Positions 25,913-37,900 of a DNA stretch of 64,000 bases are shown here, in pieces; positions within the stretch are counted from its first letter, which is position 1, and each line of letters opens with the position of its first letter. The position numbers were made by a program, and so were the translations under genes. Under the pieces are notes generated by a model. The model saw nothing but the letters and a program-made list of their open reading frames with translations. It was not told the origin of the DNA and searched no databases. This DNA comes from Dimorphilus gyrociliatus (Eukaryota > Annelida > Polychaeta > Dinophilidae). The stretch is from contig CAJFCJ010000004.1 of the NCBI GenBank assembly GCA_904063045.1, forward strand, positions 2,225,713 to 2,289,712, written 5' to 3'.

Positions 25913-25926
25913 TTTTATACATATAA

Positions 25927-26492
25927 ACAGTGCGCAAAAAAATTGTGGCGACCGGTATTTCTCTTCCTAAAACTCATATTAACATCAACCTGGATGGACC
26001 TGACAATTGAATTTATTATTGCCATTGTATTATTCCGTAGAGAAAGAGAAGTTCTATCTAAAAATATAGAGGCAGAGGAATAGGCAAGGGAAACTTCCCT
26101 TGCGCAAGAAAGCCCAGAATGGAAAGGACTACGTTGATATTTTAAAGGATCATTTTGTTCCTTCTGCTTATTTTCTCTATGCTGCAAACTTTATTTACTC
26201 CACAGGATTTTCACTGCAAAAAAGCTTCTTTGTCGAACAAGGAATAGAATAATTTGACTGGTCATCAAATTGTCCAACTTGAACATAATTGAGTGCATGT
26301 AGTGAAAGATGGCAAGGCGAGTATATCGAAATAGAAGACAGTTTGACTGGACTGAAATCAACATGTAGAATCTAAACCAGAACTTCTCAGATAGAATAGT
26401 CAAGCAAGGCTACAACACTTAATCATAAAATTAATACCAAAAATTATTTTATAGAAGAGAAGTGATTGTGCCCCACAATTTTTTGCAGTTTT
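25927..26492 (+). mobile_element. Internally deleted Tc1/mariner-type DNA transposon with broken transposase
   Basis: The ends are imperfect terminal inverted repeats: a left end around 25927-25949 containing GCAAAAAAATTGTGG and a right end around 26471-26492 that reads GCAAAAAATTGTGG on the minus strand. The motif resembles Tc1-family termini. Between them, the plus strand from about 26118 reads NGKDYVDILKDHFVPSA, and 26250-26290 reads FDWSSNCP followed by stops. These resemble two landmarks of Tc1-like transposases: the segment before the second catalytic Asp, and the WPSNSPDLNP block. The frame is broken by several stops, and the element is about 0.57 kb instead of the usual 1.3-1.6 kb. 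It is dead. A TA duplication at the ends could not be fixed because the flanks are themselves TA-rich. Confidence 0.72.
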
Positions 26493-27003
26493 AATATAAG
26501 AAAGCCACTTAACCTAAAATCTTAAAGAGATCCTAGATTACAGATATTTCTTAAACGCATTTATATATTCATGTCTACAATTAGAAATATATAATTATAT
26601 ATCAAAGAGAAAAAGATTATAAACAAATTTTCAGTGGGGTCACAGTTGATTGTGCGTACTGTACATTAACGTATAGATATTAATAATATATTACATATAT
26701 ATATATATAGATATATATATATATAATTTGACTTCAAAGAGAAAACTTGGAACATACTTTTGTTGGTTGAAAAAATAAAGAAAAAAATATATTCAACATA
26801 ATCATAATAAATTTTCCGTTGGATGCACATTTACCCCGAAGGCCTAAAATCCAATATACTCAACCTAATAATTACCATCCTTTACATAGAGTATAGGTAA
26901 TATAAACAGTTGCATCTTTTACAGGAATCTCACTTTCTCTTTATACAATTATTATATTTGTGCAAAATACACAAAGTAAAAGAAATATTTTTTAAGTATA
27001 TAA
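26493..27003. other. Intergenic, 3' flank of the K2P gene
   Basis: A+T-rich sequence with a short TA run at 26695-26724; no feature recognised. Confidence 0.5.
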
Positions 27004-29680
27004 CTAAATATCTGCAGATTTTACATTAGCCAAAGCCTTTTTACGAATATTCAAGACTGGATGACTATTTTGTCTTGCAACAACCTTCTTTTCCACTTTA
27101 TTTCCAATAGTCTTCAGATTTTTCTCAACATTCTTCCTGGTGTTAATCATAATCAAGTTAACAACCATAGATACGAGAGCTAATCCAAAAAACATGTACA
27201 CAGATGAAAGAATAAAATACTTTGGATGATTAGGGTAAACATCACCTAATCCTACAGTTGTCAAACTTATAAATATAAAATATATTGCATCAAAATATTC
27301 CCATTCTTCCCAAGACGTATAGATGGCAGCACCAACCACTATATACACAGCTACAAGGGATATACTAATAAGAACAGATCGTTTTCTTTCTTCGAATGAT
27401 CTTTCCGGTTTTGAAGCTGATGATCTAATAGAATCTGAATTAGAAGATAAAGAAGGATGCGACCGTTTTCTTTCGAATCTTCTTAATTCCTCAATGTTTG
27501 ATATAGAACTCTTCGGAGAATCTTTGTTTATATTACTAAAATTTTCAGTCTCATTCAAAGGTCCTTGCGAAGACTTTGTTTTGCAGCACGCACATCTTTT
27601 GTTAGTTTTACAATTAGATACTTTACTCCAAAAGCGATTTAAGCCGTCAGTACATAATTTACCAAAGTTTGCCAAAACAATAAGACATAAAGGAATGCCA
27701 AAACCGGCGTACGCCATACTAAAAACTCTGCCTGGAACTGTTTTTGGTGCTAAATATCCATAACCTAAAAGAAGATAATAAATCGATTAAACAATACATG
27801 CAATATATTTTCTATTTTATGCTAAAGAAGAAGGGCGTTTGGTTCTTTAATTATACAATATAGACAAATCTATCGAAGTGGTTATGACACTTAAATCTAA
27901 TGTAATTATTTTCTTTCCTCCTTTATTTTCTCATTCAATTCAGTCAGCGCATAGACACACACACGCTCTCTCTCTCTCTCTATCTCTCTCTCTTTCCTTC
28001 TCTTTCATCTTTCTCTTTTTTCTGCTTCTATATAAGCAAATTTATCTATATATCTATCTATATCTTTTCAACATTCTTCATTAAACTGTCTAATATCTTG
28101 ACAAACCGACAAACATCAACTTCATTAAATTCTTTATTATATATCTTTATATACTATTCTTAATAAATGAAAATAATATATTGTAAACTAATCTTATCCA
28201 AAAATTGGGCCATCTGTAAAGAAGAAAACTACATATTAGTCAATTAAGACAGTATTATATAACAAGTTAAATTTATCTTTTAATAAAAAATTCTTTAGTA
28301 AATTTAATCGATTATTTAAAAAAATCAGTAAATGAATGAATAGATGAATCACTTTGAATTAGAAATTTTGCGTAAGAAGAGACTATTTAGCCACAATTAC
28401 TTCATTGTATAAGAAACTGGAGATAATAAACGCTTAAAAAAGTAAAATATTTAAGTACAAATAACCTAATTAAAATTGAAAAGTTTCTGGAAAAAGAAAA
28501 TGACGATTACAGTTTCATATGGTACTAAATAATTTATTTTCATCTAATTATCATATATATTTATATGCATATTAGTATATGCTCATTTACGTACAGGTTA
28601 GACGTTTATTTACTGTAGAATTGAAAATCAAAAATGTTAACCTGGAACCGATAATGACAGAAAAGATCATTTTTAAAGAGACTAACTTGGTAAAAATAAA
28701 GGAGGAAGCGAAATATATATATATATATATATATACATATATTTGATTAATGAACCAATTAATTAATTAAAGCATTTAGTAAACAAACTAAGTAGCCATG
28801 AATAAAAAATAGAATAGAGAACATACTAGTTTGTTGCTACTTCTTATGTATGTATAAACTTTATAGCAATGCTTCTATATAAAAATAGACGACATTCTTA
28901 TAAATATTTTGAAACCTTCTTATTTGCTAACCTAGCTTAACTTATTAGAGCATAAACAGTAGTAATGGTATTAATAATGTAACTATAGTAATAATTGGCG
29001 TGCGTCTGTAAAACTAATTTTAACCCCTACTGACAGTAATAAATATATATATTTTATATTTCTAATCTAGGTAACAGCAGTAAAGGTTTCTTTGGGAGAG
29101 ATAAAACAGGTTATATTTAAGGTTTTATAATTCTTTTTATAAAGAATATATCAAAGTCTAACTATATATTGAAAACAAAAGAAATAGATAAATACGTATA
29201 GCTAAGCAAAACTGAAAAAAAACTGCTGTAAAACTAACCAATTGTTGTATAAACTGTACCGCAAAATAGCATTGCACCCCAAAATGTCCATGCAAATTCC
29301 TCATCTCTTTCTTCTATAGATGAAACTGCAGGCTGAATTCCAGTTTTATAAATTTTAAAGAATTTATTCAATTCAATTTCAAATTTTTTTTTCCAAGCTT
29401 CCTTTGTTGAATTATCTGATATATTTAACGCCTTCCACAATGTTTCAACCATTTTCTCCCTTGAATTTAGTACGTTTTGCCTCTCGGTTCTTTCGTATTC
29501 GCTCTCCAGTTTTTCTAGAACTGCTGCTCCGATAAAAGAATATGCTATCAAAACTATAACCCATATTATATGATCCCGAAAAAATTTCCAAATTGGGTAG
29601 TGTTTACTTGATTTATCCGGTTCCATTATTGCTACTGGAGCACGAACAATTCGAGACATTTGTCTCCTTACACTGCTCAT
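27004..29680 (-). CDS. Two-pore-domain (K2P/TWK-type) potassium channel, two exons
   Basis: Background (leak) K+ channel of the plasma membrane; two subunits form one pore. Exons 29239-29680 and 27004-27764 join in phase 1 to give 400 residues. Layout: M1 about 37-57; an extracellular cap helix region (58-128) with two N-glycosylation sequons (Asn86, Asn90); first pore loop with TTIGYG (145-150); M2 about 161-185; a long cytosolic loop (about 186-275) rich in Ser and basic residues, with Cys-rich KRCACC; M3 about 276-296; second pore loop with TTVGLGD (316-322); M4 about 330-354; and a short basic tail. The single intron splits the Gly148 codon inside the first selectivity filter, a classic K2P intron position as I recall. 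GYG in filter 1 with GLG in filter 2 is usual for the family. The subfamily (TWIK, TREK, TASK or an invertebrate TWK) is not resolved. RxxS sites in the M2-M3 loop suggest kinase control, which is inference. Confidence 0.94.
27765..29238 (-). other. K2P gene intron
   Basis: The single 1.47 kb intron, with GT-AG ends, interrupts the first selectivity filter codon Gly148. Contains AC/CT and TA microsatellites and no further exon. Confidence 0.7.
27957..27999. repeat. (AC)n then (CT)n microsatellite in K2P intron
   Basis: A short ACAC run followed by CT units; yields a false ORF. Confidence 0.88.
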
Positions 29681-29764
29681 TTTTAGAATTTGCTATTCGA
29701 CTGAAAAGTGCCAGAATTTGGTTGTTCTTTTCCCCATCTGGAAGATGAATGTTGTTGATGTAAA
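29681..29764. promoter_or_regulatory. K2P gene promoter region, possibly bidirectional
   Basis: An 84 bp interval between the K2P ATG (minus strand) and the ATG of the small plus-strand ORF. No TATA box is apparent. TTTTCCCCATCTGGAAGATG contains a CATCTG E-box. Confidence 0.3.
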
Positions 29765-29956
29765 ATGGCTGCCGTATGGAAAACGCTAAGAAAACAAACT
29801 GCTATAGTTCATAGGCTCTTCTGGGGCGTTGCCCACTGTGTCGTGACTATTTGGCTGATTATATTTAGTAATACATTTTCTGTTTCCTATTCAATCTTTA
29901 TGTATCTTAATAATTCTTTTTATTCGTGTACAGTTGTTAAGATATTACTTTCCTAA
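29765..29956 (+). CDS. Possible small divergent ORF, 63 residues, unknown
   Basis: An ATG only 84 bp from the K2P start and on the opposite strand opens MAAVWKTLRKQ, followed by a hydrophobic stretch (about residues 20-36, GVAHCVVTIWLIIFS). The first half is less A+T-rich than its surroundings and could be a first exon with a transmembrane segment. A possible donor (GTAATA) follows IIFS. I recognise no family and found no downstream exon, so it may be 5' flank of the channel gene read by chance. Confidence 0.2.
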   Translation: MAAVWKTLRKQTAIVHRLFWGVAHCVVTIWLIIFSNTFSVSYSIFMYLNNSFYSCTVVKILLS

Positions 29957-30599
29957 ATTTTATTATCTCAATCTTTTTGTTTATCTATCCGTTTCTCTAT
30001 CCCTCTAACCGCCACTTTCTCTCTTTCTACGTTTAACAATTTATATAAAAAATATCATTTAAATATTGATAAAGTATTTTATGATTCATTCTTTGCTCGT
30101 AATCGGATATCTGCTCCGTATAGCAATACTTATGACACTTGGCGAATAGTAAACTCATACTATACCCGGAGTACAGAATAACAAAGATTAATGCAAGCAA
30201 TTTTAATCTTATATATTAGAAAAAGCAAATATATATATATATAAATACTATTACATCTTTGAATTTATTTATCTTCTCCTCATAAGCTATACTCTATTCA
30301 TTCATTTTTTAAACGGTCATTGTCAATATTGATAAAACCTTCTCTTTTCTTTTTACATACAAATCTTTACATTATTTAATTAAGGATTTTATATTGAACA
30401 GCCTATAATCAATGGCGGAGAAAAAAAATCAATCAATAAACTGAAACGTTAATTTTTTTATCTACTTCTCATTATTTTTTCATTCAAGTGTTATTTGTAA
30501 ATTGTAAACACTAGAATAGCTTCATAAATTTAATTTGATTGATATTCTTACTTTTAAATTACTTATCATTTAGTTATATCAATAGAGTTTTAAGTATTC

Positions 30600-31270
30600 A
30601 GAATGCCTAAAATACCCTTTACTTTTGGAAAAAGTGACGCCTTTTTTTTAGTATGCAACACTCAATACAGATGTCGTTAGTGGTAGATTTAAAGCAATTT
30701 ATACATAATAAAAAGATTCTCCCAGCAGTAGAATAAGTAGTTTAGCGTTCAACTAATATCATTTAATGCAAGTCTAGCATCTTTTTTTAGACGTAATATC
30801 GCTCCCATCTCTAACTTTAACCCAGCTATAAAGAGGTACACAATAATAGTTCAAGTACTGGAATGTGGAGAGTGACGAAATCTAAATAGAAAATTAAAGT
30901 CCAAGATGGCGCAACAGGTTAAAACTGCGAAAGAAAAATAGGCTATTGAACGTTTTATGCAGGGTATAAAATGTTCATTGCCGGTCAAGTGACAGGTATA
31001 GGCAATAACTTTTTAGAAGGTGGCAATCGGTCGAACAAAAATTGAACGGCCCGTTTTGACAGTAAACAGCAATTTTATATGTGGGAAAAAGTATTTTCGA
31101 ATGACCTGTGATCATTGCCTCCCTATTTATACAAAGAATTTATAAATTTGCATACGAAAGGTCGAATTCAAGTGTTAATTTGCATAGGACAAAAGCGGTA
31201 GCGATTTCAACCAGCTTTTGACGGGTATTTGTTATCCCAAAGTGTTGATTAGTTTTTCTTATTCAACACT
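30600..31270. promoter_or_regulatory. Intergenic G+C-richer island, candidate enhancer
   Basis: An island without coding potential between the K2P and protocadherin genes. It contains CCAAGATGGCGC (30901-30912), close to the YY1 consensus, and GCCGGTCAAGTGAC and TGACCTGTGATC near 30980 and 31100. The composition contrasts with the poly-A/T flanks on both sides. Confidence 0.28.
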
Positions 31271-32918
31271 TGACAAACGGATGTTAAAATATCTTGAATA
31301 AAAGTTGAAAAATAGGTGCTAAATAGATTCTATATAATTCATTAACTAATAAGACAGTTAACTATAACTACACCAACGTCTTCCGTAGCTAATATAAAAT
31401 AACACTGCCTTACCCAGTATATATTTTATATTGAAAAGGATAAATATTTTAAAGATGAGTTTATTCTGTCTTTTCTATTCTTCCCCACAAAAGAAGCTAT
31501 CAATTGAATTCCTATTATTATTTTTACGGCGTATGTTCAATACAGAAAAAAGGTACATATTCAATTGTGCACAGTATGTAAATTATACTTGTTACAGGGA
31601 ACTAGAAATAGTTTTCACCTTATACAACTCTATTTGAATTATATATAAATGAAAATGCCTAAACTTAATAAACGACTAGGAGGAAATTTTATTAATTATA
31701 ACAATATTTACAATTACGCATTAATAAAAGGTGAGAATATAAAAGAACAGTTGAGTTGTTTATGGTGAAAGTTTATTATTTCTAAAAATAAGAATAGTTA
31801 TTTTTTTATTAAATGATTAGAGAAAACGAAAGAAAAGAGAAAAAGGTAGAGGTGAAAGAGGGAATGAAAGAAAGAAAGAGAGCGACTGTTAGGTAGACAG
31901 TCAGACAAACAGAAAAAGAAATAAAGTTCTTTATACGGTATAAAAAAGGTTGACTATAAAGTTTTAATTAATAAATATATAAATATATAATATATATATA
32001 TACAGTATATATATTGCATATATTTGTACATGTACATTTGTTATATATTGAGTTCACACAAGTAAACTTTATTAATTTAAAAGATGCACCAGCTACTTTT
32101 TAATAAATGTACATAATTTATGCCTACTGACTGAAAGATTCTTTTTTTATTATTAACTATAATTCAAATTTATAGTGTAATAACATTGATCGAACGCACA
32201 TTAATAAATGTGTATGCATTTATACTATATAATTTGATTTAATCTTATTCTCTTTCTTATTAATATTACTATTTTATATTCTTTTTTCATTTTCTTCTTC
32301 CTTCTTCTCTCCCTCTTTTCTCTTCTCTACAAATCTCTTTAAACTCTTGTTCACTCACTCAGCCACTCACTCACTCGGTAGTTCTCTCATTCGCTCGCCC
32401 CTCACTCACTTTTCTCTCTTTCGCCCATTTCTCTTATGTTTTTATTTCGTCGAAAATTACCTACTCAACCTGATAGGATTACAAAACCAACCATGTCCTC
32501 AAACGTAATTAAGTCATGTGACATTCTAAACTATTCATAGTTGACATACACCAAGAGAACAGAAATTTTTCTTTTTTCAATAACGAATTATTTAAGGAAG
32601 AGCGGTGAATCGATACTAACTTTGTTTATGTATCAAATAAATAACACACTAGCCTCTTCTTTATCATCAACAAAAGCGATATACGCTGCATACGATTTAT
32701 GAACGATCTATTATAAACATATATACATATTTATATAAAATAATTAATGATAGTTTTTACTTCAGAATGAGTGCAATATTTTAAATTTTATAGGCAGAGG
32801 GAAAATGCTTCTGTTATTACCCTTTTAACTAAAACATTCTTCATATACTCAGATCTACCTTTTTTCATTCTTCTTCTTTGAGATTAGGGGAAATTTATTA
32901 AAAGTCCTCTCCTAGATA

Positions 32919-32928
32919 GTCACGTGAC
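32919..32928. promoter_or_regulatory. Palindromic GTCACGTGAC (CLEAR/USF-type E-box)
   Basis: A perfect ten-base palindrome matching the MITF/TFEB/USF-type site in otherwise A+T-rich DNA. A one-off match, so function is uncertain. Confidence 0.3.
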
Positions 32929-33904
32929 ATAATATTTGCGTTTCATGACTAGAAAGCGGTAGAGAATATCTGTATTTTTTTTGATGCACGTCTTTTTTCA
33001 TCGAGAATAAAGATATACTTTTTTGTACTCATATAATTGATTAAGAGGGGGATGGGAAGGTCTTTAATGAGTGCAAATTTTGTCTCACCTCGAGGTAAAT
33101 CAAAAAATTTTATGCAGATTTCCATAGATTGACTCCAGTAAAAGCATGATCAATCTATATTTAGTTTAAAAATCTAGTTGTAATTTCGTATAAGCTCTTT
33201 TATCACCTGATATTCTATATTCATACCTTTTATCATGAAAGATTCTTCTTGAATAACTTGATAATTAGTAAATGTAATGACAGAAGATATCCTATATATC
33301 CTAATCCTTTTTCATATTCACTAATTTATAATTTCAATGAAAGCTCCGATGATAATTAGTCAAACTAAACATAGGAGAAGATCGTTTTTTAGCACAAAGC
33401 GTTATAAATTGTTGTATTTATTTCTGAGAAAGGAAAATTCTTCTCATTATCATCTAGTTATTTCATCTTGATGGAATAAGCAACCAGAGTATACAGGCAC
33501 ACGTGCATGAATAACGTCTAGTAGATAAATATTATATATATATATATATATGGATATAATAAATTATATAGAGTCTAAAACAAAGATGGTTGAACCAAAA
33601 GTCTAATTAGCTATAAAGCTAAAATCAACAAGAGAGTTGACTACTCTAGTTATAAAATGATGAAATGAATTGTTGGAAATGATGTATGATTTTTCCTGTT
33701 GAAAAAACGTATACGTTATGTTTTCTATAAAACAAAGAGACAGTGAGTAATAATTGCTGTATTTTATATATTTAATATATTGTAGTTTTTATATATTTTA
33801 AATATGAATACTTTATTTTGTAGTACACAGATTAATAGTTAATTAATAAATACTAATTTAATAATCTGTATAAATGAGTTTGTCTGCACATATATACAGT
33901 ATAT

Positions 33905-33911
33905 TCTCTTT

Positions 33912-33948
<37 letters not shown>
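33905..33948. repeat. (CT)n microsatellite
   Basis: About twenty CT units, immediately after a TATACAGTATA. Confidence 0.94.
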
Positions 33949-33949
<1 letters not shown>

Positions 33950-34926
33950 ATCTCAGATATATATGGGTATAGTATATCGCCCACGACTCATATATTATAT
34001 ATAAATATATTAGCTTCATTCTTATCTATTAAAACGGTCAATGTAAAAATTGGTTACAAAATCTCCTTACAACATATTATGTTGAAAAATGACGCATACA
34101 GCATAATCCTTAAACTCTATCTATATATATTAAGTAAAATCTAATACGACTATTCTAATAGGATAACATAATGGGAGAATTTGTTGTTTTTAGTTGAATA
34201 TATTATACTTATATTTTTCTATTTACAATTAATTGTTAATGAATGAAAATAAACTCTTGATACTTGTATTAAATAAATATTTGTTAAAAGATTTCTATTA
34301 GTAAGATACAATGGTCTATTAAAGAAAAATATCGTAGTCCTTTTCTTCGTATTTCTTCTTTCCAGTTTCTTTTCTGTCAGTATTATTATTGCAGTTGAAT
34401 GTTTCGATTAGGTCTAAATAAACTCTACGATATGTTAAATATACTAGTTATGTATATAGATATATATGCTCTATATACTACTTGTCTTCAATCTATTCCT
34501 CCATATTTTTCTATGGGAAAAGAACTAAAGAAAACTATAAAATATTAAAAAATAAGAAGAGTATAATGTTCTTCTTATACTCTTCTCTTCTGATTTACCG
34601 TAAAAAAAAGAACAAAAGAAAATAGATAGAAAAAAGAGAAAAAGAAAGAAATTAGAAATTAATAAATGCATTCTTTGTTTAGTTATATTTTTTCCGATTT
34701 ACTCGACTTCTGAGAAAAAAACGTTGAGAATAAGCAAAACAAATTATTATTAATTGTTATTATTAGTCAGTTTGTTTATCTCTTTAAAAAGGAAGAACTT
34801 TCAGTAAAAAAATTTTCAGTATAAACAAATAAATATACATTTTGTAAAATGTCCTTTTTAACAACAACAACAAAAATATAAGAAAAGTAAATGAAAATCT
34901 TTGCAGTCATTCAAGAGAGTATTGAG

Positions 34927-37900
34927 TCACACCATCATACTGTGCTGCAAACCATTATTGTCGTCAACAACGTAACTACCGGAAGTAGTACTACCATCGT
35001 CTTCTGACCGATTACAGGGAGGTACTGTAACATGGCGTAAGTCTATTCTTAAAAGCTGAGGCTTGTGGGCGGGAGATGCGTAACTAAACGTCCCTGAATC
35101 ATATCTTTTCGCGCGGCCATTGGCAATTTCTGTCGGTGATGGAAAAGGAGCTGTAGGCTCCCTTACTTTACGTTCTGTATGAATAAAAGATAATACGATG
35201 GATAAAACAACTAATAAATGGGTCAAAGTGCAAAAACAATATACATATAATAGAAAAAAGAAATTGACTGAGCTATTTGCCATAAAAATTGACTGCTACA
35301 GATATTATTTTTTGCTGAGTCTTCGTTGTTTTCAGTATTAAAAATCGTGAAACGAAAAAATGTAAGGCTAAACCTTAAAGGAGTTTAAGGTAGAAATTGA
35401 GAAAGTCGATTAAATAGTACCCCCTTATGGTTAAGCTCTGGAAAAGTGTATAAGAAGATTAGGTGTAACGGAATTTTTTGTGCTGCACTTCAAAAACGAT
35501 ATTAAGACACTCTATATGTTTTTTATTCTTAATATTTCGCTACCTTCCATTCTCTGCTTTTCCAACCTTAAGTTGATATAATTGTCCTTATTCATGTGAT
35601 AGTGCTACTAAGTGGTTAAAATATTTGTAAGTAATATCCATTTTTTATAGAATCTGGTCATTGATTATACAATAAAATTATGCGAATCTTTAACTTCCGC
35701 TTCGTTTAAAATCACAGATTAACGCAAGAGCATAACGCCTATTAGGAGGTAGTCATTAGAGCGTAAAAGAGATGACTTAAGCATGATCAATTATTCGCTC
35801 TTCCAATTTTATTACGTAATAATAATAGTAATAGATTAATGTAATAATCTACTTTTAGCAGAAGGTCAACGGGCTTTAAGATTCCCTTTCAAAGATCTTT
35901 TGGGAGTATTATTTCCATATCAATAGATAAATCTTGATTACATCTAACAAAGACTACCGTTATTCATGAAAAAAAGTTTTGTGGTCGAATCTTGATCTAA
36001 GATACAGGAAATCACTCAAAGACTTGCTTAAATTGCCAATATCAATCGTTCTTCCCTCAGAATTACTTTACTAAGAATTCTTTCTCTGTTCCTATAATAT
36101 ACCTAATATAAATCCTATAAAAATCTGTATATTATATAGAATATGTGTATAGCATATATATAAAGCGTATACTATATATCTTGTAGATATAATCCATACA
36201 ATCAAATATCAAAACTACTTAGTTTTAGTTGGTTAACTTTTATCATTTTCAACCTTTCGCTAAGTTTACATATCTTTTATAGACAAAGTTTTTTATTTAC
36301 ATTTCATTTTCCTGTTCCATTTATAAACTGGTAAGAATAAAAATCCATTTTACGCCCTCACAATCAATATTCATATTTAGATATCGTCTTTACAACAACT
36401 TATGTTCTCTCTAATGAAAAATTATGGGATTTTTATTTTTATTCTCTCCGCACTTAAACTTATATCTTTTCTATAGCAGCTGTAAGAATCTTATATATTG
36501 ATTTCGTATTTATAATATATCCAAATTCTGACCAAATTCTTAAAAAATGGCAATGTTTCTCTAGTATTTTTTGTTAAAGAGAAGTTAGAAAAAGATTGTG
36601 TTATTTACTATCTTTTTTCTTATCGGATTTATCAGTATATATACTAATGTATACATCCATAACTTACATGCTTTATATTTTACATAAAATCCTACTTTCT
36701 AGTTTAATTAACAAAGCCAACCTTTTCTTTTTCTTTCGCTACCTTCTTCGCTGGGTCCTCTACCACTGTCGCTATTTGATCCGTCACCACTATAGGCGCT
36801 ATCCGTGTCTCTTTCTTCTTTATTCTGATGGAATAAAAAGGTTGTGTACTTGCGATTATAAAGCTAAAAATATATAGTATAATTTAGATGCACTTTTACT
36901 CCATATATAGACAGATATAAGAAAGACTGGAAGATAAAGGAATTTTCTCTGGTCGGGATCTCCCAAGGCTTAATATTTAGAGTGGTGTTCAAAGAAAAAT
37001 ACATAGCAGGGAACGAAGCTACTTCTCTTTGAAATTCAAATAGAAAAGTTTCCTCAAACAATCCAATCCTCTTTTATTTTTATAATAATAGAAATTTACA
37101 TAATGTAATGAAAACTGGAAATTTGAAAGTAGTCTCTCTGCCGTTTATAAACCGGTAATAGTTTAAGAGTTAAATTAGTATCATGAACGAAAAAAAGCAC
37201 GTGATCTTTTATAGAAATTTGAATAGAAGAATCGCGTGACTTGAAAAGCGAAGCGATTTTCGTGTCACCACAATCTACTTAAAAGAGGCAAAAACGTTGG
37301 GAAAATTTTGTATTTCACGTCCGTATACTACAAACTATTTGAACGTTTTGAATGTTCATGTTTATTTACCGCGTCCGCATTTGACATTTATCGAATGCTG
37401 GTCAGATCAATCAGCTTTTTTGTTGGTATAAAAATGCTTTATAGAACTCGTTATATATTTTTAACGGCAAAAAACATCTGCGCAATTTGACGAGTTGTTG
37501 ATTGAATTACATGTTCTGCGTGACTTTTCCCATTCAAACTTTTTAAACGCCTTTTGTACTCTTTAAGTTGTTGAAAGATGATACTTAGGGGCGATTTTTT
37601 AAAATTTGAACGTAACCTTATCCCATCAACGGCTTCAATAGGACTTACGAATCATTTATATATCACGTTTCTAACACCTTAACACACCATAAAACATTCT
37701 TATTCCCTTTTTCCACCGCTCTTTAAAAGAGAGAGAAAAAAGAACACAATCAAACGTAATCAATAAAATTAGCAATCTTCATCTACAAAGTAAAAATTCT
37801 TCTTTATTTTATTATACTAATTAAATTTAATATTTACTTATTGACAGCTTTATTTCCTTATTTATTAATCAGAAAAAGGTTCACACAATTTTTTATGCTA

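Larger units (their letters stand above)
23935..25926. other. Intergenic region 3' of the PDZ gene
   Basis: Microsatellites and poly-A/T only. AATAAA hexamers overlap the PDZ stop codon (23823-23828) and recur at 24211-24216; either could end the transcript. Confidence 0.5.
31271..34926. other. Intergenic region between K2P and protocadherin 3' end
   Basis: Low-complexity A/T and CT DNA, a CTCA-rich stretch at 32350-32410, and TATACAGTATA at 31998-32010 and 33893-33903. No gene seen; the 31431-31637 plus frame has no coding character. Confidence 0.5.

Noticed and set aside
27323-27763. 146-residue plus-strand ORF
   Set aside because: Antisense shadow of K2P exon 2; likewise 44071-44256 and 45214-45447 inside the protocadherin exon, and 22558-22752 in the PDZ gene.
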